Of a DNA stretch of 5,993 nt, positions 1 to 4,928 are shown in pieces. Under the pieces are notes generated by a model, which had not been told where the DNA came from, made no database searches, and worked only from the letters and a program-made list of their open reading frames with translations. This DNA is from RGIG1995 sp045126815 (GTDB lineage Bacteria; Bacillota; Clostridia; Oscillospirales; CAG-272): NCBI GenBank assembly GCA_045126815.1, contig JBGVPD010000034.1, forward strand, positions 1 through 5,993, written 5' to 3'. How positions within the stretch are numbered: the stretch's first letter is position 1; every line of letters starts with the position of its first letter. Both the position numbers and the translations under genes were made by a program.

Positions 1-682
1 ACGCAACGGGGAATATAAGCGACAACGAATCGGTATAAAAAACCGGCGCAATAAAATAAAACGGCGGGGTAATAAGGAAGATTGCAATCAAAATAACGGC
101 CGAATTTACGCCGAAAAGCCTTTTGCTGATAAGCGCCGTTATTACAAATGTGCCCGCAAACAAAACCGCGTTAAATATCGACGCAATAAAAAAGTAATCG
201 GTTAATCCAAAAAATCTTGCCGCCTTAAAAAGCCCTGCGAACAAGCAAAGCGCACCTAAATTGTTCGGAAAAATGTAAAAATAATCGGAGTGGCAGGTTG
301 AAGAATCGTATTCGGTAAATTTGCCCCCTTCGGCCCAGGTTATACCGCCGTTATAAACCGTTTCCAAGTCAAATTGGGGAGTAAATCTTAAAACGTTGAT
401 AAAAATTAGTTGTACGACAAACATTAAAAGCGCCGATGATAACAAAATAATATTAAAATGCTTGTCAAAAAACTCGTTTACCGAAAAACTGAACTTATAT
501 AAAGAAAATAATAAAACGATAAACGGAATTATAAAGCCGACAAGTAAAAGAGGTACATAGGAATGGACAGCGCGATTAAAAACGGCGCTTAAAATAATAT
601 GACCGAACGAAAACAAAAAGATAACGCAAAAAATCTTAATAATAATTTGCCATGTTTTGTCGACGATTTTATTAAAACCCAT
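1..682 (-). CDS. GT-C-type multi-pass membrane glycosyltransferase, N-terminal part (runs off left edge)
   Basis: Open reading frame of 227 visible residues with no stop before the window edge; the C-terminal part is missing. The start follows AAGGTG at 689-694. Hydrophobic helices are visible at about residues 14-34, 43-62, 78-98, 142-158, 163-183 and 194-217. A polar loop at 99-140 follows the third helix and contains FDLETVYNGG (Asp105, a candidate catalytic acid) and the stretch YFYIFPNNLG (134-143). A second motif, FYTDSLSL, lies at 215-222. A Y..(Y/F)PNN element and a YTD(S/T) element on a many-helix scaffold recall the GT39/PMT-like GT-C enzymes of Gram-positive bacteria. Those enzymes move a sugar from a polyprenyl-phosphate donor to an acceptor on the outer face of the membrane. 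Assignment to this superfamily is from memory of motifs; donor and acceptor are unknown. It is separated from the glycosidase gene upstream by a terminator and its own promoter, so the two need not be functionally linked. Confidence 0.72.
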   Translation of the reverse strand, partial: MGFNKIVDKTWQIIIKIFCVIFLFSFGHIILSAVFNRAVHSYVPLLLVGFIIPFIVLLFSLYKFSFSVNEFFDKHFNIILLSSALLMFVVQLIFINVLRFTPQFDLETVYNGGITWAEGGKFTEYDSSTCHSDYFYIFPNNLGALCLFAGLFKAARFFGLTDYFFIASIFNAVLFAGTFVITALISKRLFGVNSAVILIAIFLITPPFYFIAPVFYTDSLSLIFPVA

Positions 683-704
683 TTTTTTCACCTTCTTGTT
701 CTCG

Positions 705-733
705 ATTATACCATAGCCGAAGCCAAAAATAAA
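705..733 (-). promoter_or_regulatory. Promoter of the glycosyltransferase gene (extended -10)
   Basis: On the minus strand there is a perfect TATAAT (705-710) preceded by TG and one base, an extended -10. The -35 is weak (TTTATT at 728-733 with a 17-base spacer). The predicted start near 698 leaves only about 16 bases of leader before the start codon, just enough to include the ribosome site. It sits between the glycosidase terminator and the glycosyltransferase start. Confidence 0.55.
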
Positions 734-746
734 CCCCATGAAATAA

Positions 747-780
747 TAACAACCATACTTAATAAAAGGTATGGTTGTTA
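747..780 (-). terminator. Rho-independent terminator after the GH37 gene
   Basis: A perfect 12-base inverted repeat (TAACAACCATAC at 747-758 against 769-780) can be extended inward by a G-U and an A-U pair, leaving a 7-base AT-rich loop. On the minus strand it is followed by an imperfect T-rich run (ATTATTTC). It begins 6 bases beyond the stop codon of the glycosidase gene. The stem is AU-rich, so termination may be moderate. Confidence 0.65.
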
Positions 781-786
781 TAAACT

Positions 787-1995
787 TTACTTATTCAAAT
801 ATTCCGCAGCGGCAAGATATGTGCCTGCGCTCCAACCCATCATAGCCGGCATTTTATATTCGTTTGAAACGTTAATGTTGCCTTCGACAACGTTGTATTT
901 TTCCCAAATGTTGTCGGTCTCGTCAAACACTTTTTCAACAAGCGATACGTACTTTTGAGCCAAACGCTTTGCTTCTTCTTTGTAACCGTATTTGTCAAGT
1001 CCGATTATCGCAATATACTGTAAACATGCCCAACCGTTGGGATAACCCCATTGATATTGGCCGGGGATATCGGTTTTTTCGCATGTGAGAAGTCCGAATT
1101 CGGCCTCAAGCTTATAAAGGTTGTCTACAATGGCCTTTGCGTGCTTTTGGTCGGCAAGTCCCGCAAACATCGGGTATAAGGAGGCCGCCGAAAAAACGGG
1201 GCTGAGCTTTCCGGTAACGAGGTTGTAATCAAGCAAAATTCCGTCCTCGTTTTCCATAAGTTCAATCATTTTCGCCTTGCGGTCGGCGGCGCGTTTAGCC
1301 CATTTTTCGCTTTCGCCGTTACTTAACTCGTTTGCAAAAAAGGCCATGTTATCCTCAAGCATGTAAAGCAATGAATTAAGGTCAACGGGAGCAAAATTAT
1401 ATGCGTCAAAATTAAATCTTGGACAAACGTCCCAACCGCTTTCGGCGGTTGCGATGAAATGTCTTGCGATGTCCTCTGAGGGTAAATCGGGAGTAAGCCC
1501 TACTCGGTTAATAAAATCGTTTTTGAGCCAATGGTGCTCGTCTGGGTTGGTACTGTCAAAGTCGTAGTGGTTAAGTCCCGTTTCGCTGCCGCGTTTTTCG
1601 GTCCAAAACTTATATTCTTTGTCAAGCGAGCTGTAAGCATGTTCAAGCCATTCTTTGTCCTTGCTATTGTTGTAAACGTCCCTTGCCATGATTGAAAGAA
1701 AGGGAGGCTGCGAACGGGAAAGGTAATATGTGCGGTTGCCGTTGGGCATAAAACCGTATTTGTTGATAAGGTAAAACATATTATCTGTGTTAAACTTAGC
1801 TTGCTCGTGTCTGCCTTCTATTTCAAGGCCTTTATTTGTAAAATAGGTGTCCCAGTAGTACATTTCGTCGAAATGGCCAACCGCAGGAACGGTGTAAGGA
1901 TAGGGAAGCCCTATAAGATTGCCTTCAGAATTGTGATTTTCTTTTATACAACTGTCCCAGTTGCTGCTTATGTATTCGCGAACTTTATTTGACAT
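787..1995 (-). CDS. GH37 (trehalase-family) glycosidase, compact and divergent
   Basis: 402 residues counted from the start supported by a GAGG ribosome site at 2003-2006; an in-frame ATG at 2019 would add 8 residues that overlap this site. GH37 hallmarks appear in order: a signature-1-like GHFDEMYYWDTY (residues 40-51), MPNGNRTYYLSRSQPP (83-98), ESGWD (185-189) carrying the expected catalytic acid Asp189, PVDLNSLLY (203-211), a signature-2-like QWGYPNGWAC (315-324) and NEY (378-380) with the expected catalytic base Glu379. The family is an inverting (alpha/alpha)6-barrel enzyme, typically splitting trehalose into two glucoses. Several determinants differ. His41 stands where signature 1 has Arg, Gly317 where QWD has Asp, the glycine-rich lid before the catalytic Glu is replaced by EGNINVS, and the Arg-Pro-Arg-x-Glu loop before ESGWD is not recognisable. 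Length is well below the roughly 540 residues of typical bacterial trehalases. No signal peptide is seen, so it is probably cytoplasmic. It may act on trehalose or on another glucoside or compatible solute. The GH37 fold is secure; the substrate is not. Confidence 0.85.
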   Translation of the reverse strand: MSNKVREYISSNWDSCIKENHNSEGNLIGLPYPYTVPAVGHFDEMYYWDTYFTNKGLEIEGRHEQAKFNTDNMFYLINKYGFMPNGNRTYYLSRSQPPFLSIMARDVYNNSKDKEWLEHAYSSLDKEYKFWTEKRGSETGLNHYDFDSTNPDEHHWLKNDFINRVGLTPDLPSEDIARHFIATAESGWDVCPRFNFDAYNFAPVDLNSLLYMLEDNMAFFANELSNGESEKWAKRAADRKAKMIELMENEDGILLDYNLVTGKLSPVFSAASLYPMFAGLADQKHAKAIVDNLYKLEAEFGLLTCEKTDIPGQYQWGYPNGWACLQYIAIIGLDKYGYKEEAKRLAQKYVSLVEKVFDETDNIWEKYNVVEGNINVSNEYKMPAMMGWSAGTYLAAAEYLNK

Positions 1996-2002
1996 AATAA
2001 AA

Positions 2003-2007
2003 CCTCG
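2003..2007 (-). promoter_or_regulatory. Ribosome binding site that fixes the GH37 start
   Basis: On the minus strand GAGG lies 7 bases before the ATG at 1995. This favours a protein starting MSNKVREY over the in-frame ATGs at 2019 and 2013, which lie upstream of or over the site and have no purine-rich site of their own. Confidence 0.7.
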
Positions 2008-2034
2008 TTTCATTATCAAAAATATATGTAATTA

Positions 2035-2063
2035 ATTATATAATATTTAACATGTAATGTAAA
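2035..2063 (-). promoter_or_regulatory. Sigma-A-type promoter of the GH37 gene
   Basis: On the minus strand TTTACA (2058-2063) and TATAAT (2035-2040) are separated by exactly 17 bases. Predicted transcription start is near 2028, giving a leader of about 33 bases. An imperfect palindrome centred on ACATGT (2050-2055) lies in the spacer and could be an operator, but it is too short to claim. Confidence 0.78.
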
Positions 2064-2079
2064 GTTTTTTTGAAGAAAG

Positions 2080-2110
2080 AAAAAACCTCGGAGAGTCACT
2101 ATCCCCGAGG
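2080..2110 (-). terminator. Rho-independent terminator of the two-helix membrane protein gene
   Basis: The stem CCTCGG/CCGAGG (2086-2091 with 2105-2110) extends past one mismatch to a further G-C pair and closes a 9-base loop. On the minus strand it is followed directly by TTTTTTCTTTCTT. It lies about 50 bases past the stop codon of the gene at 2157-2792 and just upstream of the GH37 promoter, so it insulates the two units. Confidence 0.85.
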
Positions 2111-2156
2111 CGAATATAACATAAAATATATTCAATAAATATAAAAGCCCGATGAA

Positions 2157-2792
2157 TTATTCATAACGGGCAATAACATAGCCCTTGTTGTATATTTGCT
2201 CAAACGCATCCTTTTTATTCGAAATAATATAATCCAAAATGTGCCTATTATCTAATTTAATTTCCAAACTCTCCAACATTTTAAGTGTAGTTGGATTAAC
2301 CCCAAGTGTAACTCTGTGTTCTTTGTCCAAAGCGAATTGCAAGTATACGCCCACGCGTTTCAAGTAATTACCTGTTACAACATTTTTATACAAATGATTA
2401 TAATAAAACAATTCATCATTTACATACATACCATGCTTATCGAACTTTAGAGAAAATTCTTCAGTAGAAAAATCGTATATTTCAAGAGCATTTTCCTCTG
2501 ATATGTCAAAATTATATCGCTCTAACTCGGTTTTAATTGCTTTCTTTCGTACAAGCGGAACACAAGCAAGAAACAAAATAGAAATTAAAACAAAAGCACC
2601 CAAGCACAATAAACCGGGAACTAAATATTTTTCATCGTCTATTTCCATTAGAACAGCAAACGCGCCTATAAGCAGAAAGCATATAACTGCATAAATAGGT
2701 GTTAGTATGTAGGACACTGCGAAATTCAAAGGCAACATTTGAGCTTTTTCGTATGCCACAATTTCATTTAATCCTACTTTATCTTTTTTCAT
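2157..2792 (-). CDS. Two-helix membrane protein of unknown function
   Basis: 211 residues starting MKKDKVGLNE, with GGTGA four bases before the start. Two hydrophobic segments at about residues 25-50 and 56-80 form a helical hairpin joined by a short acidic turn (EIDDEK). Basic VRKKAIK follows the second helix, predicting N and C termini in the cytoplasm. The remaining ~130 residues are soluble, with alternating beta-like stretches such as LEIYDFSTEEFSLKFDKHGMY and VGVYLQFAL, and a C-terminal helical tail. The layout (short N-terminal tail, TM hairpin, small beta-rich domain) resembles the YcxB-like class of small membrane proteins, but I do not recognise the family and no catalytic motif is visible. 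It has its own promoter and terminator, so it is probably expressed alone. The reading frame looks intact and native in composition. Confidence 0.8.
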   Translation of the reverse strand: MKKDKVGLNEIVAYEKAQMLPLNFAVSYILTPIYAVICFLLIGAFAVLMEIDDEKYLVPGLLCLGAFVLISILFLACVPLVRKKAIKTELERYNFDISEENALEIYDFSTEEFSLKFDKHGMYVNDELFYYNHLYKNVVTGNYLKRVGVYLQFALDKEHRVTLGVNPTTLKMLESLEIKLDNRHILDYIISNKKDAFEQIYNKGYVIARYE

Positions 2793-2812
2793 AAATTCAC
2801 CGCCATTTTTTA

Positions 2813-2841
2813 ATCATATCACAAAAGTGTGTATTAAACAA
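2813..2841 (-). promoter_or_regulatory. Promoter of the two-helix membrane protein gene
   Basis: On the minus strand TTGTTT (2836-2841) and TATGAT (2813-2818) are 17 bases apart, and TG with one base precedes the -10 (extended -10). Predicted start is near 2806, giving a very short leader that still contains the ribosome site. Two AAGTGTG copies (2825-2831 and 2840-2846) overlap the spacer and -35. Confidence 0.65.
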
Positions 2842-2856
2842 GTGTGCCATAATTTC

Positions 2857-2881
2857 GGTGGTTCGAATCCATCTTGACGGA
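2857..2881 (+). pseudogene. tRNA 3'-end remnant (T-arm plus acceptor strand only)
   Basis: The T-arm is canonical: GGTGG (2857-2861), loop TTCGAAT (2862-2868), CCATC (2869-2873), giving five pairs with one G-U. Seven bases, TTGACGG, and an A fit the 3' acceptor strand and discriminator. No encoded CCA follows. No D-arm, anticodon arm or matching CCGTCAA 5' strand is present in the preceding 100 bases, so this is a fragment and not a functional tRNA. Such orphan 3' ends are commonly left where integrases recombine at tRNA genes, or by rearrangement. The original isoacceptor cannot be told. Confidence 0.55.
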
Positions 2882-2908
2882 GATTTTAGTGATATTGTGC
2901 CTACGGAG

Positions 2909-2998
2909 TGAACCTCTTCGCTATTCACTATTACTTTTTACTTTCCAAAAATCCTCGTATTCAAGTGAAAAGCGAAGAGTGAAGAGGTAATAGTGAAA
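2909..2998. repeat. Antiparallel heptamer arrays around a 20-base core
   Basis: Plus-strand array at 2964-2998: AGTGAAA, AGCGAAG, AGTGAAG, AGGTAAT, AGTGAAA, five contiguous 7-base units. Read on the minus strand, 2943 down to 2909 gives AAGTAAA, AAGTAAT, AGTGAAT, AGCGAAG, AGGTTCA, again contiguous. The two 35-base arrays face opposite ways and are separated by 20 bases (2944-2963) carrying AAAAATCCTCGTA. The arrays can pair in more than one register, for example CTCTTCGCT (2914-2922) with 2971-2979 and TTCACTATTAC (2924-2934) with 2987-2997. No long open frame crosses it. It looks like a dispersed intergenic repeat or small foldback element; I do not know a named family for it. Confidence 0.7.
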
Positions 2999-3004
2999 AA
3001 AAGT

Positions 3005-3038
3005 AAAAATCCCCGTAACATACGTTACGAGGATTTTT
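3005..3038. terminator. Strong, probably bidirectional terminator after the two-gene operon
   Basis: AAAAATCCCCGTAAC (3005-3019) pairs with GTTACGAGGATTTTT (3024-3038) around a four-base loop: 14 pairs and one C-A mismatch. The stem itself has A5 on one side and T5 on the other, and on the minus strand further T-rich sequence follows. It is 133 bases beyond the stop codon of the gene at 3171-3911 and would end the minus-strand operon transcript; it could also stop plus-strand transcription. Confidence 0.82.
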
Positions 3039-3162
3039 GTCTATGGGCTACAAAAAAGATATTTTTACCATTTTGCGTATGAATTCGAACTCTTACATAG
3101 TATTAGTTTCGGTTATTCTATAATTTTCCCCTCATTAATAAAACAATTTATGTTTGTTGCTT

Positions 3163-3175
3163 ACTGAGAGTTATA
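3163..3175. repeat. 13-base direct repeat, copy 1 (over the stop codon of the second operon gene)
   Basis: ACTGAGAGTTATA, identical to 3939-3951. On the minus strand this copy begins in the last sense codons of the gene at 3171-3911, spans its TAA and continues just beyond. After a four-base difference both copies continue with CGG. Confidence 0.6.
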
Positions 3176-3911
3176 TTTGCGGAATGCCGGTTTCCATTTC
3201 GATTGAATCGTATTCCATATTTAGATTTTTTCTGAACAAATTGTACTCTGCAACAATACAGCAAACCATTTCTCTAATGAGGCGAACCTCCTCATCATTA
3301 GCTGTATCGGAATCAGAAGTAGGGGCTATGTTTTCGGGGTTGCCGTCATATCTACTAAACACAAAGCGGTATGCAACTGCTAATTTCAAAAGTTTTTGAG
3401 ATGCAAATTCTCCCTTATCAATTATATAGTCGCACAGTTGCATCTTGTTGAATTGAGAAATTGACGTTTCTACATCAATAGTTTTAGATTCCATCTTTGT
3501 GCCTGTATCTTTATTGAAGGTTAATGTTTGAGTTGTTCGATGTGTTTTTGATACTTCGAGAAATGGTGCGTCCACAAAAGAAACATCTTCGTTCTTTGTT
3601 AATTTCAAGTAGCGCCTTAAGTACTCAGATTGCATAATGATAGCATACAATTTACTATACAACTCAGAATATTGTTTGTAATAAAAATCGTATTTAAACT
3701 GTACATCTGAAGAAAATAATTCAAATTTCTCCTTGAATTCCTGTTGCACTGCTTCGGTTTTTTGTGTGATTTCCTGGATATCTTCTTTTGTGGCAAGGTT
3801 CTTACCTTTTTCGTTCATATATGACGGCAAATAGTTTTTGATAAATAGTCCTGCAATAAAAGTGATTATCACTTGACATATAACGATAATTGCAATTGAA
3901 AGTCCATCCAT
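3171..3911 (-). CDS. Membrane-anchored coiled-coil protein with KGKNLATKEDI motif, second gene of the operon
   Basis: 246 residues with AAGGAG (3919-3924) seven bases before the start. One hydrophobic helix at residues 4-24 is followed by Lys-rich sequence, which predicts a short outside N terminus and a cytoplasmic body. After it come KGKNLATKEDI (35-45), a probable coiled coil (about 42-68), the aromatic motif YSELYSKLYAI (81-91) and a mainly helical region that includes FASQKLLKLAVAYRFVF (169-185) and a C-terminal helix with VCCIVAEYNLF (216-226). The GKNLATKEDI stretch after an N-terminal helix is one I recognise from many uncharacterised bacterial membrane proteins; no function is established that I know of. 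There are no catalytic or nucleotide-binding motifs. It lies 62 bases behind the gene at 3974-4819 with no good promoter between, so it is probably co-transcribed with it and they may form one complex. Phage defence or another accessory role is possible but unproved. Confidence 0.8.
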   Translation of the reverse strand: MDGLSIAIIVICQVIITFIAGLFIKNYLPSYMNEKGKNLATKEDIQEITQKTEAVQQEFKEKFELFSSDVQFKYDFYYKQYSELYSKLYAIIMQSEYLRRYLKLTKNEDVSFVDAPFLEVSKTHRTTQTLTFNKDTGTKMESKTIDVETSISQFNKMQLCDYIIDKGEFASQKLLKLAVAYRFVFSRYDGNPENIAPTSDSDTANDEEVRLIREMVCCIVAEYNLFRKNLNMEYDSIEMETGIPQI

Positions 3912-3938
3912 ATTGATTCTCCTTGCTAAACGATCATA

Positions 3939-3951
3939 AACTGAGAGTTAT
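3939..3951. repeat. 13-base direct repeat, copy 2 (in the operon intergenic gap)
   Basis: ACTGAGAGTTATA, identical to 3163-3175. On the minus strand it reads CCG-ATA-TTA-TAA-CTCTCAG, against CCG-CAA-ATA-TAA-CTCTCAG at the end of the second operon gene. It could therefore be the last few codons and stop of a lost gene copy lying between the two operon genes. Confidence 0.5.
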
Positions 3952-3973
3952 AATATCGGCACAGAAGTGCGGT

Positions 3974-4819
3974 TTATCTAAACATATCGCCGAATGCTCC
4001 GAACATAGTTTCCCAAAAACTTACAGGTTCTTTTGCTTTCCTTGCTAACTTCTTTCTTAATTTATCAATTTTAGTAATTAAATGGTTCTTTTGATTACAT
4101 AGTTCATTAAAGCCGGGTACTTCTTTTTCAAATTTAGTAAAAAGATGCTCAACATATTGGTCTATATTGATTTTAATACCTCCTGGATAGAGCTTTGCAG
4201 AGTATGTTATTGGATTGTCACCTGAGGTAAATTCTAATGCTGTTGTTTGAGTTACGTCCATGTCTTGAAGCAGCTTTATTATTTTCTGCCGTTCTATTAG
4301 GTCTCGATAGTTTCTCGGCCAAAAACTATTACACTTTTTGGGGTTGGCTGTTTCGAAATGAGATGTATCATTTGAATTGCCACGGTAATTAGTAAATTTG
4401 TATCCCTCTTGATAAATTTCCAAATTCGAAATAAGTGCAGCGTGGATTTCTGGAATTTTACACTTAAGATTGTATGAATAATTCATAATTTGCATTTCCA
4501 GGTCCAGTGCTTGATCCGCTAACTTTTTCTTTAGAAATAGTATGTCGCCAGATCTCTTTAGTTCCTTTACCGGGGGATAATATTCAGTTGAATATAACCC
4601 TCGCTCAACCTTTTTATAATGCTCCCACGTTTTGGGACGATTCTGCTCAAGCGAATCCCTTAAATCAGAAAAATGACTGTACAAGTCTCTATATATACTT
4701 TGTAGTTTTGCTCTATCTGTTTGATTCTTTCCTGATTTCAATCCAAGTATAAAGGTAATTAAACTTACAACCAAACTGGTAGCTAAACTTAGTAAAACCG
4801 TTTGTAGTTCTTGTGTCAT
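3974..4819 (-). CDS. Membrane-anchored helical protein of unknown function, first gene of the operon
   Basis: 281 residues from the ATG at 4819, chosen because GGAGGAG (4827-4833) lies 7 bases before it. A longer in-frame start at 4891 would begin at about the predicted transcription start and lacks a ribosome site. A hydrophobic helix at residues 7-26 is followed by LKSGKNQTDRAK, predicting a cytoplasmic body. The motif YRDLYSHFSDL (43-53) resembles YSELYSKLYAI in the next gene. A helical region (about 95-145) follows, then a Trp-containing segment NSFWPRNYRDLIE (164-176), a probable beta-rich part (about 193-220), a basic helix with KIDKLRKKLARKAK (250-263) and an amphipathic aromatic tail SFWETMFGAFGDMF. 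The LGLKSGKNQxDRAKLQ start is familiar from uncharacterised Gram-positive proteins. No enzyme motif is visible. It is transcribed from its own promoter, with the second gene 62 bases downstream. Confidence 0.82.
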   Translation of the reverse strand: MTQELQTVLLSLATSLVVSLITFILGLKSGKNQTDRAKLQSIYRDLYSHFSDLRDSLEQNRPKTWEHYKKVERGLYSTEYYPPVKELKRSGDILFLKKKLADQALDLEMQIMNYSYNLKCKIPEIHAALISNLEIYQEGYKFTNYRGNSNDTSHFETANPKKCNSFWPRNYRDLIERQKIIKLLQDMDVTQTTALEFTSGDNPITYSAKLYPGGIKINIDQYVEHLFTKFEKEVPGFNELCNQKNHLITKIDKLRKKLARKAKEPVSFWETMFGAFGDMFR

Positions 4820-4826
4820 ATTTGCA

Positions 4827-4833
4827 CTCCTCC
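4827..4833 (-). promoter_or_regulatory. Ribosome binding site that fixes the start of the first operon gene
   Basis: GGAGGAG on the minus strand, 7 bases before the ATG at 4819. It is the strongest ribosome site in the window and rules in favour of MTQELQTVLL as the N terminus, which puts the membrane helix directly at the N-terminal end. Confidence 0.85.
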
Positions 4834-4899
4834 ATATATAAAAGTCAAGTTCTATATGCGACTTTAGCATTTTAAAAATCCACTTTTTCAACTTTTAAT

Positions 4900-4928
4900 A
4901 TTATATCACATTTTCTCTTTTCTTTCAA
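4900..4928 (-). promoter_or_regulatory. Sigma-A-type promoter of the two-gene operon
   Basis: On the minus strand TTGAAA (4923-4928) and TATAAT (4900-4905) are 17 bases apart, and TG plus one base precedes the -10 (extended -10). Predicted start is near 4893, leaving a leader of about 74 bases. The insertion sequence begins within a few dozen bases upstream, so sequence above the -35 may be derived from it. Confidence 0.8.

Noticed and set aside
599..958. Plus-strand open frame of 119 codons
   Set aside because: It crosses the start of the glycosyltransferase, a promoter, a terminator and the end of the GH37 gene on the other strand, and has no ribosome site; it is a shadow.
1801..1992. Plus-strand open frames at 1801-1992, 2503-2694, 3154-3399 and 4507-4752
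   Set aside because: All lie antisense within, or across the end of, well-supported minus-strand genes, with no ribosome sites or recognisable motifs.
2909..3038. CRISPR array or CRISPR-like repeat
   Set aside because: The units are 7 bases, contiguous and in two orientations, with no unique spacers of regular length and no cas genes.
3074..3100. Second tRNA-like T-loop around GAATTCGAAC
   Set aside because: The flanking bases do not form a proper five-pair stem in either orientation with the canonical loop register; the TTCGAA match alone is too short.
3956..3976. Small hairpin CAC-AGAA-GTG in the gap between the two operon genes, as a terminator
   Set aside because: Only about four contiguous pairs and no T-run in either direction; it should not separate the two genes.
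3171..4819. Toxin-antitoxin pair
   Set aside because: Both proteins are 246-281 residues with membrane anchors, with no DNA-binding antitoxin or known toxin motif, and the spacing is looser than the usual overlap.
4820..4891. 24-residue N-terminal extension of the first operon protein (MKKWIFKMLK...)
   Set aside because: Its ATG falls at about the predicted transcription start with no ribosome site, whereas GGAGGAG precedes the ATG at 4819.
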